Shown here: piece after piece, positions 17,305 to 30,175 of the stretch
How the letters are laid out: each line of letters starts with the position of its first letter
Numbering within the stretch: the stretch's first letter is position 1
Assembly: GCA_903857495.1 (NCBI GenBank)
Contig: CAIOFF010000060.1
Location: 1-64,000 of the forward strand
Length of the DNA: 64,000 nt
From: an uncultured Holophagaceae bacterium
GTDB lineage: Bacteria; Acidobacteriota; Holophagae; Holophagales; Holophagaceae
Direction: 5' to 3'
Notes under the pieces: generated by a model
Told to the model about the DNA's origin: nothing
The model's database searches: none
The model's input: only the letters and a program-made list of their open reading frames with translations
Position numbers and translations under genes: made by a program

Positions 17305-19239
17305 TTAGTTATTGTATAGGATTTTGGGATTCGGCGAAGGGATCGACACGCACTCCGTGTAGTGCTCGAAGCGCTTCATGAGGATCGCGTGGGTGGGGCA
17401 CCGGGAGGCGCACATGGCACAGCGGATGCAGGTGCTCTCGTCCTTCAGCATGATCCCGCCCAGCTCGTCCTTGTCCTGCTTGCTCATGGCCTGGTAGTCC
17501 GCCAGGGAGAGGTCGGCCCCGGCGTCCACGAGGCGGGCGTGGGCATCCTCGTCGGGCAGGGTGCTGAGGCCCACCAGCTTGATCAGGTCCTCGGGACAGA
17601 CGTCCACGCAGCCATTGCAGGCGATGCAGTGGTCCGTGTCGAAGATCGTGTTGATGTTGCAGCGCAGGCAGCGGGCGCCCTGCTGCCGGGCCATCGCTTC
17701 GGGATAGCTCAGCTCGACGTTCTCCACGGAGGCGGCCCGGCGCTCGCTCTCCAACACGGGGGCGTTGCGGCGCTCCTCGCGGTGCCAGCCCTCCGCCATG
17801 GTGTAGACCGCGGGCAGCCAGCGCTTGCGCACCACCACGTCGGTGCGGGTGCCGCGCAGGTAGTCGTGCATGGAGCGGGCGGCGGTGTGGGCCGAGGCGA
17901 TGGCGTCGATGAACAGGCGCGCGCCATGGGCCACGTCGCCGCAGGCGAAGACGTCCGGGGCGGTGGTCTGATAGGTGAGCGGATCGACCTTGATGAGGCC
18001 CCGGTTCACTTCCACACCGTCCTCGGGCTTGAGGAAAGACAGGTCCGACGTCTGGCCGATGGCGAAGATGACCGTGTCGGCGTGGATGTCGGTGAGGTCG
18101 TTCTCGTCGAACTTGGGTTCGAAGCGGCGCTCCTCATTGAAGACGGACAGGCACTTCACCACGCGCAGGCCCTTGAGCTTGCCGTTCTCGATGATGATTT
18201 CCTTGGGGCCGACGCGGTTGTGGAGGTGGATGCCCTCCTCGGCGCCCTCCTCGACTTCAACGTCGTCGGCGGGCATCTCCTCGCGGGACTCGAGGCAGAC
18301 CACGTGGATCTCCTTGTCGCCGCTCATGCGCAAGGCGGAGCGCGCCACGTCGTAGGCCACCTTCTCGCTGTGGCCCATCTCCAGCAGGGCGTCTTCCTTG
18401 TTCAGGGCTTCGAAGGGACGCAGGGCGGAGCGCGCCACGTCATAGGCCACGTTGCCGCCGCCGACCACCACCACCCGGCGGCCCATGGGCAGGGGGGTGC
18501 CCTCGTTGAAGGCCTTGAGGAACTCCATGCCGTCGAAGACGCCCTCGGTCTCGCCGCCGGGCAGGCTGAGCTTCCGGCCATTGGGCAGGCCCACGCCCAG
18601 GAAGATGGACTTGTAGCCCTGGGCCCGCAGATCAGCCAGGGTGAAGTCGCGGCCCAGCTTCATGTTGCACTTCAGTTCCACGCCCATGGACAGGATGCCC
18701 TGGATCTCGTGGCGCACCAGGTCGCGAGGCAGCCGGAAGACCGGCACGCCCACGGTCAGCATGCCGCCGGGTTCGTGGTTGGCCTCGAACACCGTGACCT
18801 TGTAGCCGATCTGGACCAGGTCATGGGCCACGGTCATGCCGCTGACCCCGGCGCCGATGACGGCGACCTTTTCGTAGTCCCCGTGGTTGGGGGGGAGCAT
18901 GCGCTGGTTGCTGCCGGCGCGGTAGCTGGCGTAGTCGCCGGTCTCAGGGCCGTACTGGTCCGTGACGAAGCGCTTGAGGGCGCGGATCGCCACGGGCTCG
19001 TCCAGGGAACCGCGCCGGCAGTTGGCCTCACAGGGTGCGCCACAGACCCGCCCGCAGATGGAGGCGAAGGGGTTGGTGGAGCGGGCGATGCGGTAGGCGT
19101 CCTCGTACCGACCCTCGGCAATGGCCGTCACGTACCCGCAGGCGTCCGTGTGGACGGGGCAGGCGTGCTGGCACTTGACCATCTCGACCCAGTACTGCGA
19201 GTCGTCGGGAACCCTGTACTGCCAGCTGGCGTTATCCAC
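17305..19239 (-). CDS. GltD-like Fe-S flavoprotein oxidoreductase
   Basis: A 644-aa protein from the GTG at 19239, which has an AAGGA site and follows the previous stop by 4 bases; the longer open frame overlaps that gene and is rejected. Domains: an N-terminal cysteine-rich Fer4_20-type domain (Cys23 to Cys74), FAD binding with GAGVSG at 129-134, a second nucleotide site VGGGN at 259-263, and two C-terminal 4Fe-4S clusters (Cys538/541/544/548 and Cys604/607/610/614). This is the glutamate-synthase small-subunit architecture plus ferredoxin domains. No large subunit is present, so electron transfer from NAD(P)H is more likely than glutamate synthesis. An 11-residue motif is duplicated at 264-274 and 294-304. 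Confidence 0.88.
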   Translation of the reverse strand: MDNASWQYRVPDDSQYWVEMVKCQHACPVHTDACGYVTAIAEGRYEDAYRIARSTNPFASICGRVCGAPCEANCRRGSLDEPVAIRALKRFVTDQYGPETGDYASYRAGSNQRMLPPNHGDYEKVAVIGAGVSGMTVAHDLVQIGYKVTVFEANHEPGGMLTVGVPVFRLPRDLVRHEIQGILSMGVELKCNMKLGRDFTLADLRAQGYKSIFLGVGLPNGRKLSLPGGETEGVFDGMEFLKAFNEGTPLPMGRRVVVVGGGNVAYDVARSALRPFEALNKEDALLEMGHSEKVAYDVARSALRMSGDKEIHVVCLESREEMPADDVEVEEGAEEGIHLHNRVGPKEIIIENGKLKGLRVVKCLSVFNEERRFEPKFDENDLTDIHADTVIFAIGQTSDLSFLKPEDGVEVNRGLIKVDPLTYQTTAPDVFACGDVAHGARLFIDAIASAHTAARSMHDYLRGTRTDVVVRKRWLPAVYTMAEGWHREERRNAPVLESERRAASVENVELSYPEAMARQQGARCLRCNINTIFDTDHCIACNGCVDVCPEDLIKLVGLSTLPDEDAHARLVDAGADLSLADYQAMSKQDKDELGGIMLKDESTCIRCAMCASRCPTHAILMKRFEHYTECVSIPSPNPKILYNN

Positions 19240-19243
19240 GGCG

Positions 19244-19561
19244 TCAATCCTTGTGGGGCTTGCGGAAGGCGAAGACGGAGACCACCACCGCATAGATAAA
19301 GACCATCGCAGCCACAATCGACATGAGAATCGTGCTCGTGGAGCCGATCTTGGTCGCGGCATTGAACTGCTGGACCAGGGGCCCTCGGGTGGCATGGTTC
19401 ACGTCGCCGTACATCTGGAAGATGAGGTAGGCCACCCCACCAAGGCTGATGATGGGCGTCACGAGCTTCAGGAACACGGGGGCGTCCGTGCCCTTGCGCT
19501 CCATCATCCAGCCGCCGGCGTAGTCCTTGAGCTCCTCCTGGCCCTGCTTCTCTTCAGTCAT
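19244..19561 (-). CDS. Small membrane protein in the cbb3 operon
   Basis: A 105-aa protein with two TM segments, about 32-50 (VTPIISLGGVAYLIFQM) and 76-98 (STILMSIVAAMVFIYAVVV), and a His-Lys-Asp C-terminus. An acidic N-terminus precedes the first helix. No named family is recognised. Its start overlaps the stop of the CcoS-like gene by 4 bases (ATGA), and the GltD-like gene follows after 4 bases. Tight coupling to CcoO suggests an accessory oxidase subunit or a membrane anchor for the GltD-like protein. Confidence 0.75.
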   Translation of the reverse strand: MTEEKQGQEELKDYAGGWMMERKGTDAPVFLKLVTPIISLGGVAYLIFQMYGDVNHATRGPLVQQFNAATKIGSTSTILMSIVAAMVFIYAVVVSVFAFRKPHKD

Positions 19562-19740
19562 GGCGTCCTCCTGGTGTTGTCGTCGTCCTGGAATACCTGG
19601 AACTTCACATCCTCGCCCTTGTCCTCCCAGTAACCGTCTTTCCTGGACCGGATGAAGAAGTAGACGGCCAGCAGGAAGGACAGGAAGAAGAACAGGTAGG
19701 CGAAATAGACGCTGGGGTAGGTGTAGTCCGTGGCGGGCAT
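19558..19740 (-). CDS. CcoS/CcoQ-like small membrane peptide
   Basis: A 60-aa peptide starting MPATDYTYPSVYFAYLFF. One TM helix at about 10-27 is followed by RSRKDGYWEDKGEDVKFQVF and an acidic-polar tail. The position right after ccoO is that of ccoQ. The EDVKFQVFQDDD segment resembles the [12 protein letters not shown] of the first gene of this operon, so the two are probably related. An in-frame upstream start would overlap ccoO, so the ATG at 19740 is preferred. Confidence 0.75.
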   Translation of the reverse strand: MPATDYTYPSVYFAYLFFFLSFLLAVYFFIRSRKDGYWEDKGEDVKFQVFQDDDNTRRTP

Positions 19741-19744
19741 CGTA

Positions 19745-20314
19745 CTACTTCTCGTAGTCGTTGGCGGGGCGCCAGTCCTTGCTGCGGCCAAGGTTTTGCA
19801 GGTAGGCCACCAGGGCGTTGAACTCTTCGGGATTGTTCACGATCCAGGGGTAGGCCGGCATGATGGACCCCTTCACGAGGTCGCGGGGATTCCGGAAGTG
19901 CGTGCGGTGCCACTGGGTGTCGTACTTGCCGCCGACACGGGCGAGGTCCGGCCCGGTGCGCTTGGTGCCGAACATGTGGGGGTCGTCATAGACGAACTCG
20001 TCGGGCGTGGAGATGGGGGCATCCACTCCGCGCCAGCCGTAGCGCTTGGTGTCGGCAAGGAGGGTACGGATCTGCTGGGTGTGGCAGTACCAGCAGCCTT
20101 CCCGGACGTAGATGGCGCGCCCCTTCTTCTGCTGCTCGTTGAGGGGCACCAGCTTGCCAGTGACGCCCTTGGCGGGGTCTCGGTTCTCGAAGGGCTTGGA
20201 CCAGGAGGTGTCCACCAGGGGCGGCACGACGGTGGTGATGATGCCTCCGATGAAGAACAGCACAAGGGAAAGTCCGATGGCCCAAAGGGCGTTGTTATCA
20301 GCTTTTTTGAACAT
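19745..20314 (-). CDS. ccoO: cbb3-type cytochrome c oxidase subunit II
   Basis: A 189-aa membrane-anchored monohaem cytochrome c. A single N-terminal TM helix (about 10-30) precedes the haem motif CWYCH (Cys74, Cys77, His78). The methionine ligand candidate is in SIMPAYPW. The HTQQIRTLL and KRTGPDLARVGGKY motifs are diagnostic for CcoO. It passes electrons to the CcoN active site from a cytochrome c donor. It follows ccoN by 21 bases. Confidence 0.96.
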   Translation of the reverse strand: MFKKADNNALWAIGLSLVLFFIGGIITTVVPPLVDTSWSKPFENRDPAKGVTGKLVPLNEQQKKGRAIYVREGCWYCHTQQIRTLLADTKRYGWRGVDAPISTPDEFVYDDPHMFGTKRTGPDLARVGGKYDTQWHRTHFRNPRDLVKGSIMPAYPWIVNNPEEFNALVAYLQNLGRSKDWRPANDYEK

Positions 20315-20335
20315 GATCGCTCTCCTTTCCGCGGC

Positions 20336-21710
<1,375 letters not shown>

Positions 21711-21730
<20 letters not shown>

Positions 21731-23525
21731 GCTGGCCTCCCTTGGTCTTGGGGTTGATGCTGCGGATGAAGTTGACAAGGTCGCCCACGTCGTTGTTCGT
21801 GAGCCCGTAGTCGATCCAGGGGGGCATCGCCGTGCCCTGGACGCCGTACTGGATGGACTCGAAGAGCCGCTTGTCGTCGACGCTGTTGACGAAGAATGAG
21901 TTCCGGAGGTTCCGGGGCTTGGGCTGGATGTCGAGTGAGTTGGGTCCCTTGCCATCGCCCTTGCGGCCGTGGCAGCCGGCGCAGCGGTTCACGAACAGGG
22001 CCTCGCCGCGAGTGACGGACTCGGGGCTCATGGCCACGGGGTTCGTCTCGGGAATGGCCTTGGCCTTGAGCTCCCGCCGGGGTTCCTTGGTGAAGGTGGT
22101 CTGGATGTAGCCCAGGACCGCCTTGGCCTGTTCCTCGGTGACAGCCTTGCCCCAGGCCGGCATGGAGGTGCCGTTGACACCGTTCCGGACAGAGTTGACC
22201 AGGCGGGCCTCGGACTTGGAGTTCATGAAGCCGGCCTTGGTGAGGTCGCGGGGGTAGGGGTCGAGGTGCTCGGCGATGGGGCCGTGGCCGTCGCCCTTCT
22301 CGCCGTGGCAGCGGAGGCAGAGGTTCTTGTAGATGGCCTCGCCACTGGCGGGGGTCGCCTGACCCCGGAGGGTCATGAGGTAGGCGGTCATGGCCTTGAA
22401 CTCGTCATCGGTGAACCGGAAGGCCGGCATGATCGAGTCGGACATGGTGGACTTGGGGTTCTTGAAGTGGGCGTAGACCCACTCGCTGTCCCGGAGGGAA
22501 CCCTCGAAGCTGAGGTCGGGCGCGATGCCGCCGTCCCGGTCGCCCAGCTTGTGGCAGGCGGTGCAGGCGCGGTCCAGGACCAGCTTCTCGCCCTGCTTGA
22601 CCATCTCGGGGGGGTTGATCTTGACTGGCTTGATGGTCGCCTGGACCAGCTCGGCGCCGCCCGTGAGCTTCACCTTGAAGCGCTGGATCTCGGTCTCGGC
22701 GAAGTTCCGGCCCTTGCGGCTCTTGAGGAAGGCCACCAGCGCCTTGACATCCTCTTCCTTGAGGTTGAACTTCGGCATGATCGAGGTGGCCAGGATGGAC
22801 TTGGGATCGGTGATGCGGCCCCAGAGGTAGTCCAGCTTCCACTTGCGGCCCACGTCGGAGAGGTCGGGACCGATGGTGCCGTCGGAGAGGCCTTCGATGC
22901 GGTGGCAGCCGTAGCAGTTGGAGGCGAAGAAGATCTGGCGGCCACGGGTGACCAGGGCCGTGCCGGGGAAGGCGGTGTCCGTGTGGCACTGGGCGCAGTT
23001 GGCCTGCATGTATTCCTTGCCCTTGAGCTTGGGGGCGTGGTCCTTGCGCCAGTTGTCCTGGGTTACGAAGCCCAGCAGCGGATCCGGCCAGTACTCGTCT
23101 TTGCCGTGGCTGTACTCGGCGTCGAGGCCCCGGCCCTGACCGTCATGGCAGACCGTACAGCCGAACTCAGAGAACTTGTGCCGCCGCTCCCACTTGCCGT
23201 CCTTCTGGAAGTCGCCCAGGGTCGGGGAATAGGGGTGGGTCTTCACTGGCTCCGCATGGGAGGAGAAGCGCGGGTCGTCCGTGGCGATGTGGCAGGTGGT
23301 GCAACGATCGACGCGGGTCTCACCGAAGTTGCTGACCACGATCTGCTCGATGCGCGGCTTCCGGGCAGCCAGGGCGGCCTTTTCAGCGTCGGTCTTGGCC
23401 AGCACCTTCGCCTGGTCGAAGTAGGTGTTCTGGTTCCGCTCCCACGGGTGGCCGAACTGGTTGTAGAAGACGATCCCGTGGACCACGAGGATCAGAAAGG
23501 TGCCGATGGCGAGTGCAAATCTCAT
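21711..23525 (-). CDS. Membrane-anchored heptahaem cytochrome c
   Basis: A 604-aa protein with an N-terminal TM anchor (about 4-21) and seven CxxCH haem motifs at 75-79, 123-127, 177-181, 204-208, 321-325, 403-407 and 515-519. The last four sit in cytochrome c class-I-like modules, each followed by an MP or MPAW/MPPW methionine-ligand motif. It lies between cytochrome b and CcoN, so it probably takes the place of cytochrome c1 and of soluble carriers between the Rieske/b complex and the oxidase. It overlaps ccoN by 20 bases, implying coupled translation. Confidence 0.92.
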
Positions 23526-23535
23526 GTTCGGCTCC

Positions 23536-24819
23536 TCACCAGGGGGTCACGAAGGCCCAGTTGGCCCCGCGGAAGAAGGTGCCGATGATCACGAAGATGA
23601 TGTTCGCCACCACGAAGGTGATGAAGATCGTGTTCGCGAGGAGCCGGTCCCGGGAGAACCACTTGCCCACACCCTTGGTGGAGCGGTCCATGTAGGGCGT
23701 GCCCAGCAGCAGCAGGACAAAGATGCCGGGCACCCCGATGCCGCCCCAGAAGGCCGAGTAGCTGACCATCTCCTGCAGGCCCAGGAAGTACCAGGGCGCC
23801 TTGGCGGGATTGGGGGGATGCAGGGCGTTGACCGGCTCTTCCAGCGGGGCGTTGAAGAGCAGCGAGAGCACCAGGATCGCCGAGAGGGTCACCACGAAGG
23901 TGAAGAGCTCGGCCAGGAAGAGGTTGGGCCAGGAGAAGACGGTGTTGTCGGGGATCTGGCCGACCTTGGGCAGGGGACCGCGCACCAGGCCCTGGAAGCC
24001 GTAGAGCTTCTTGGGCTCCAGCACCGAGGCCTTGTCCGCCGGGGCCGCTTCCAGCGAGACGACCGGATCGGCGTCCTCGGCGCGGGAGAGGCCGCCGTCC
24101 TTGCGGATGCGCCAGAAGTGGATGGCGATCGCGAGGGTGAGGACCGCGGGCAGCACGGCGACGTGGAGGACGTAGAAGCGCAGCAGCGCCTCCTGGCCCA
24201 CGCTGGTGCCGCCCATGAGCAGGAACTGGATGTCCTTGCCGATGACCGGGGCATAGCCGGCGATGGCGGTGCCGACGGTGATGGCCCAGAAGGCCAGCTG
24301 ATCCCAGGGCAGCAGGTAGCCCGTGAAGCTCATGAACAGGGTGAGCAGGAAGAGGATGACGCCCACCACCCAGTTGAACTCGCGGGGCTTCTTGTAGGAG
24401 CCCGTGAAGAACACCCGGCACAGGTGCATGAACACCACGGCGACCATGCCGTGGGCACCCCAGCGGTGCATGTTCCGCAGCAGGGTGCCGAAGGCCACGG
24501 AGCCGCGGAGGTCGAGCATCCGGTCGTAGGCCTGGGTCGTGGAGGGCACGTAGTAGAACATCAGCAGGATGCCGGTCACGATCAGGATCACGAACAGGAA
24601 GAACGAGATGAGACCGAGGCCCAGGGTGTAGGCCGGCCGCAGCGAGTTCTTGTGCACCTTCACCGGATGAATGTGCAGGAAGAAGTTCGTGAAGCTGGTG
24701 GAGGACCGCTCCAGGTCGTTGGACGGGAGGGGATTGCGGAAGATGGACTTCCAGACGTTCTTCGGAAGGTCCGTCAGCGCGGTGAGAAAGGAGGCTTTGG
24801 GTGGGGTGGCGGGGCTCAT
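23536..24819 (-). CDS. Cytochrome b of a Rieske/cytochrome b complex
   Basis: A 427-aa cytochrome b with about eight TM helices. Haem-ligand histidines are visible in [10 protein letters not shown] with FMHLCRVFF, and in [10 protein letters not shown] with IHFWR. A Qo-site [11 protein letters not shown] stands where PEWY is found in b6f/bc1. A charged insertion (about 240-275) separates the b6-like and subunit-IV-like halves, which are fused here. It oxidises quinol and passes electrons to the Rieske protein. It overlaps the Rieske stop by 4 bases and precedes the heptahaem cytochrome by 10 bases. Confidence 0.94.
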   Translation of the reverse strand: MSPATPPKASFLTALTDLPKNVWKSIFRNPLPSNDLERSSTSFTNFFLHIHPVKVHKNSLRPAYTLGLGLISFFLFVILIVTGILLMFYYVPSTTQAYDRMLDLRGSVAFGTLLRNMHRWGAHGMVAVVFMHLCRVFFTGSYKKPREFNWVVGVILFLLTLFMSFTGYLLPWDQLAFWAITVGTAIAGYAPVIGKDIQFLLMGGTSVGQEALLRFYVLHVAVLPAVLTLAIAIHFWRIRKDGGLSRAEDADPVVSLEAAPADKASVLEPKKLYGFQGLVRGPLPKVGQIPDNTVFSWPNLFLAELFTFVVTLSAILVLSLLFNAPLEEPVNALHPPNPAKAPWYFLGLQEMVSYSAFWGGIGVPGIFVLLLLGTPYMDRSTKGVGKWFSRDRLLANTIFITFVVANIIFVIIGTFFRGANWAFVTPW

Positions 24820-25307
24820 AGGCTCAGGTAGCTCCCAGGAACGATTTCAATGTCCTTGTCCACTTCGATCTCGCCGTTGGGGGCGAGGGTGATCTGGAAC
24901 CAGGGCAGCGGCCGGGGCGCAGGGCCGCCGGTGACGTTGCCATCCTGGTCGAAGCGGGAGCCGTGGCAGGGGCAGGCGAACCCCGTGTCCGCCGCGCCCA
25001 CGGTGCAGCCCAGGTGGGTGCAGGTGATCGAGATGGCCGCCAGCTTCGTGCCCTCACGGACGATGCAGATGCCCCGCGCAGCGAGGATGGCCCGCGTGCC
25101 CGAGGGGAAGTCTTCAGGCTTGCCCACGCTGAAGCGCTGGGGCTGGCCGTAGGTGGCCCTCGGCTTGATGAAGACGAAGTTGGACACGGCGCTGAGGCCC
25201 GCGGAGCCGGCCAGGCCCGCGCCGGTCAGCCAACCGAGCATCCGCCGGCGGGAGGTCTTGCCCCCGTCGGAATCCTCCCCGCTACTTCGCTTTAGATTGA
25301 CTGCCAT
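24816..25307 (-). CDS. Rieske 2Fe-2S protein, Tat-exported
   Basis: A 163-aa protein with a twin-arginine signal (SRRRMLGWL, about 19-27) followed by a hydrophobic membrane helix. The cluster-binding boxes are CTHLGC (96-101) and CPCHGS (112-117), followed by GPAPRPLPW. It accepts electrons from quinol at the Qo site of the cytochrome b encoded next. Its start overlaps the preceding small CcoS-like gene by 26 bases. Confidence 0.95.
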   Translation of the reverse strand: MAVNLKRSSGEDSDGGKTSRRRMLGWLTGAGLAGSAGLSAVSNFVFIKPRATYGQPQRFSVGKPEDFPSGTRAILAARGICIVREGTKLAAISITCTHLGCTVGAADTGFACPCHGSRFDQDGNVTGGPAPRPLPWFQITLAPNGEIEVDKDIEIVPGSYLSL

Positions 25308-25485
25308 CGGCCGTCTCCTGCGTGGGCTTCACCCGTGGTTTGTCTTGCTCGTCAGACCAGAAAACCTGGTATTTCGCATCCTCGATGTTGCGCATCCAAT
25401 CCCGCTTGACCGCATAGATGAAGAGGAACGCGGCCCCCGAACCCATCGCCAGACTGGCTGCGATCGAGATCCAGGTCAGTTCCAT
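25282..25485 (-). CDS. CcoS-like small membrane peptide, first gene of the operon
   Basis: A 67-aa peptide from ATG 25485 (AAGGA site upstream). A TM helix at about 4-22 leads into [26 protein letters not shown], resembling CcoS, where the TM helix is followed by FxWAVKxGQxDD and a short acidic end. The tail is Lys/Gln-rich. CcoS is needed for cofactor insertion into cbb3 oxidase. Here it stands at the operon head, not after ccoI. A second peptide with the same D-x-K-[YF]-Q-V-F motif follows ccoO. Confidence 0.75.
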   Translation of the reverse strand: MELTWISIAASLAMGSGAAFLFIYAVKRDWMRNIEDAKYQVFWSDEQDKPRVKPTQETADGSQSKAK

Positions 25486-25545
25486 GGAAGGTTCCTTAAA
25501 TGAGCGGTGGGGTCGAACCATGGTCCGGGATGAAGGGTGCAGATC

Positions 25546-25575
25546 ATCCTAAAGGATATTAAGGTCACATTTCAA
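25546..25575 (-). promoter_or_regulatory. Putative promoter of the respiratory operon
   Basis: On the minus strand TTGAAA (25575-25570) is followed after 18 bases by TAGGAT (25551-25546), about 60 bases before the first gene's ATG. It is the best -35/-10 pair seen upstream of this operon. Confidence 0.4.
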
Positions 25576-25785
25576 TGAATCCGATTTACCAGCAGGACGG
25601 CTGTGACGAGGGACACAACATGGAATTTTAGTTATTAAAGGCTTTAACACGATTTTGTTGGACCGCATTTCCCATTAATTGAATTTTATAGAGTAAATTT
25701 ATTACGTTTAACATCTATTATTTGTTTAATTAAAGATGCAACCTAGGACCATTTCATATTAACCATCCTCTCAACGCATCAAAAA

Positions 25786-25815
25786 TTGACATTTTTCTAA
25801 TCACTGTCGTTACAT
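25786..25815 (+). promoter_or_regulatory. Putative fadH promoter
   Basis: TTGACA at 25786-25791 and TTACAT at 25810-25815 are separated by 18 bases. The -35 box is consensus. It lies about 150 bases upstream of the fadH ATG. Confidence 0.4.
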
Positions 25816-25828
25816 TGATTATTATTAA
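25815..25828. promoter_or_regulatory. FNR/CRP-type box candidate
   Basis: TTGAT-TATT-ATTAA matches the FNR consensus TTGAT-N4-ATCAA with one mismatch. It overlaps the putative fadH -10 region and lies about 330 bases from the respiratory operon start. Being in AT-rich DNA it could be chance. Confidence 0.3.
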
Positions 25829-25861
25829 AGAAATAAATGCATTTGAATTGCATTCAAATAG

Positions 25862-27979
<2,118 letters not shown>

Positions 27980-27984
27980 CCTCC

Positions 27985-29181
27985 GTGCCCCACGCACTGC
28001 CGACCCTCACGGCCGCCGCGGCCCGGCGCCTCTTCCTGGGCGCGCAGGGGCTGCTGGAGGACCCGGCCCGGCGGGCCACCGTCACCTCGCTCCAGGCCCT
28101 CATCGAGAGCCTGGGCTTCGTGCAGGTGGACACCATCAACGTGGTGGCGCGGGCCCATGACCTGACCCTCTTCAGCCGCCTGGACGGCTACCGGCCTGAG
28201 CAGCTCCGCCGGCTCGTGGAGGAAAAACAGAGCCTCTTCGAGCACTGGACCCACGATGCCTCGCTCATCCCCACGGCCTGTTACCCCCACTGGAAGCCCC
28301 GCTTCGACCGGGACCGCGCCCGGCTGCAGGCGCACGCCTGGTGGCAGCACCACTTCCGCGGCACCGAAGGGGCGCGGGTGGTGGAGGCCGTGAAGGCCCG
28401 CATCGCGGCGGAAGGCCCCCTGAAGTCCTCGGACTTTGAACACCCGGAGAAGCGCGGCCCCTGGTGGGGGTGGAAGCCCCAGAAGGCCGCCCTGGACTTC
28501 CTCTGGCGCAGCGGCGAGCTGATGATCCCCCGGCGGGAGGGCTTCCAGAAGGTCTACGACCTGACCGAGCGGGTGCTCCCGGACGCCCATGCCCTGCCCT
28601 GCCCGACCCCGGAGGTCCACCTGGACTGGGCCTGCACCACCGCGGCCGAGCGGCTCCAGGTCTTCACCCCGAAGGAGCTGGCCGACTTCTGGTGCGCCGT
28701 GGAAGCGCCGGCTGCCCGGGCCTGGTGCGCCGCCGCAGCCCGGAGCGGCCACATCGTCCCCGTGCAGGTGGAGGAGGCCTCCGGCACGAGCCAGCCCGCC
28801 TTCGCGCTGGCGGACTGGGAGGTCCGGCTGGCCCGGCTCCCGGAGCCGCCGGAGGGCCTCCGCCTGCTCTGCCCCTTCGACCCCGTCCTGCGGGACCGCG
28901 CCCGGGCCCTGCGCCGCTTCGGCTTCGACTACCGCTTCGAGGCCTTCGTGCCCGCGGCGAAGCGGCAGTTCGGCTACTTCGTGCTGCCGCTCCTCGAAGG
29001 GGACCGCTTCGTGGGGCGCCTGGATCCCAAGCTGCACCGGGACCAGGGCCTCCTGGAGATCAAGGGCCTCTGGTGGGAACCCGGGATCAGGCTCACCAAG
29101 GCCCGTCGCAGCAGCCTGGAAGCAGCGCTGGAGCGGCTCGCCGCCTTCACCGGGGCCGACCAGATCCGGGTTTCTTGCTGA
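27985..29181 (+). CDS. YcaQ-family DNA glycosylase (winged helix)
   Basis: A 398-aa protein from the GTG at 27985, six bases after the fadH stop. The N-terminus (ARRLFLGAQGL, then LGFVQVDTINVVARAHDLTLFSRL) and FEHWTHDASLIP are hallmarks of the winged-helix YcaQ/AlkX family. The C-terminal GRLDPKLHRDQGLLEIKGLWWEPG is also conserved. Family members unhook interstrand DNA cross-links. The QVD motif (QVDTIN), seen as catalytic in homologues, is intact. The same strand and tight spacing suggest co-transcription with fadH without an obvious functional link. Confidence 0.88.
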   Translation: MPHALPTLTAAAARRLFLGAQGLLEDPARRATVTSLQALIESLGFVQVDTINVVARAHDLTLFSRLDGYRPEQLRRLVEEKQSLFEHWTHDASLIPTACYPHWKPRFDRDRARLQAHAWWQHHFRGTEGARVVEAVKARIAAEGPLKSSDFEHPEKRGPWWGWKPQKAALDFLWRSGELMIPRREGFQKVYDLTERVLPDAHALPCPTPEVHLDWACTTAAERLQVFTPKELADFWCAVEAPAARAWCAAAARSGHIVPVQVEEASGTSQPAFALADWEVRLARLPEPPEGLRLLCPFDPVLRDRARALRRFGFDYRFEAFVPAAKRQFGYFVLPLLEGDRFVGRLDPKLHRDQGLLEIKGLWWEPGIRLTKARRSSLEAALERLAAFTGADQIRVSC

Positions 29182-29199
29182 GCAGGCTATCCTGGCCCC

Positions 29200-30042
29200 A
29201 TGTCAGCCCCCAAGACCCCCCTGCTGAACCGAATCCACAGCGCCCGAGGCCTCTCCCCCAGCCAGCGGCAGATCGCGGACTGCCTGATCGCCAACATGAA
29301 CGAGGCCGCCCTCTGGGGCGTGGAGGACCTGGCGGCTAAGTCCCAGACCTGCGTGGCCACCGTGGTCCGCTTCGCCAAGAAGCTGGACTACAGCGGCTAC
29401 CTGGAGATGCGGAAGGCCCTGGTCGGCGCCGCCAAGAAGCACTACGGACGCGGTGAGCAGCTCCTGCAGGCACCCATGCAAGCCTCTGCGACGCTGCTGG
29501 AGGTGGTCCGCCGAGACCTCCGCAATCTGGAGACCCTGGTGCAGGCCGTGGACGAGAGCCTGCTCCAGCGCGTGGTGAAGCAGGTGCGGGACAGCCGGAT
29601 CCGCCTGATCATCGGGGACGGCGTGTCCGCCCTGATGGCGCGCCAGTTCGCCTACCTGCTGATCAACGCCGGCCTGCCGGTCATGGAGGGCAACCCCGCC
29701 GACTTCGCCACCCAGGTGGGCCTGCTGGACACCAAGGACCTCCTCGTGGCCATCAGCATCACGCCCTACACCCAGGAGACCCTGGACGCCGCCGCCTATG
29801 CCCGGAAGCGTGGCATCCCGGTGCTGGCCTTCACGGACAGCCTGAACTCCCCCCTGGCCAAGTCCGCCACCCTGGCCCTGCCCATCCCCGGGGAGAACCT
29901 GCTCTTCTCCCACAGCGTCACCGCCTTCGGCGTCCTGGCCCATGCCATCGTCACCTCCATCGCCAGCCAGACCCCCCAGCAGACCCTCAGCAAGCTGCGC
30001 GAGGTCGAGCGGGTGGCCCGGCAGAAATTCGCCAAGCCCTGA
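29200..30042 (+). CDS. MurR/RpiR-family transcriptional regulator
   Basis: A 280-aa regulator. The N-terminal HTH_6 domain (about 1-77) has LSPSQRQIADCLIAN and SQTCVATVVRFAKKLDYSGY recognition-helix segments. The C-terminal SIS domain (about 115-250) has IIGDGVSALMARQFAYLL, a ligand-binding ISITPYTQETL loop and AFTDSLNSPLAKSATLAL. SIS domains usually sense phosphosugars, but RpiR proteins next to amino-acid and peptide genes are also known. It lies directly upstream of the TonB receptor and peptidase genes, so it is the best candidate regulator for them. Confidence 0.88.
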   Translation: MSAPKTPLLNRIHSARGLSPSQRQIADCLIANMNEAALWGVEDLAAKSQTCVATVVRFAKKLDYSGYLEMRKALVGAAKKHYGRGEQLLQAPMQASATLLEVVRRDLRNLETLVQAVDESLLQRVVKQVRDSRIRLIIGDGVSALMARQFAYLLINAGLPVMEGNPADFATQVGLLDTKDLLVAISITPYTQETLDAAAYARKRGIPVLAFTDSLNSPLAKSATLALPIPGENLLFSHSVTAFGVLAHAIVTSIASQTPQQTLSKLREVERVARQKFAKP

Positions 30043-30112
30043 CGAGTCAGGACAAGGCAAAGCTCACCTCGCCAAGCGGGGGGACTACGTCATGGGGCAG
30101 ATGAAAATAAAC

Positions 30113-30141
30113 TTGACTCGATAATCCCAAAAGCTTTACTT
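30113..30141 (+). promoter_or_regulatory. Putative promoter of the TonB-dependent receptor gene
   Basis: TTGACT at 30113-30118 and TTACTT at 30136-30141 are separated by 17 bases, 35 bases before the receptor ATG. A GGAGGAGCG ribosome site follows at about 30165. Confidence 0.5.
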
Positions 30142-30175
30142 TTTTGTCACCCACCCTTTATCCCATGGAGGAGCG

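Noticed and set aside
17362..19299. 645-aa plus-strand ORF opposite the GltD-like gene
   Set aside because: Antisense shadow of high-GC coding sequence with no recognisable motif.
19240..19395. N-terminal extension of the GltD-like protein upstream of GTG 19239
   Set aside because: It overlaps the 105-aa membrane protein gene, and the extension is Ser/Pro/Arg-rich shadow sequence.
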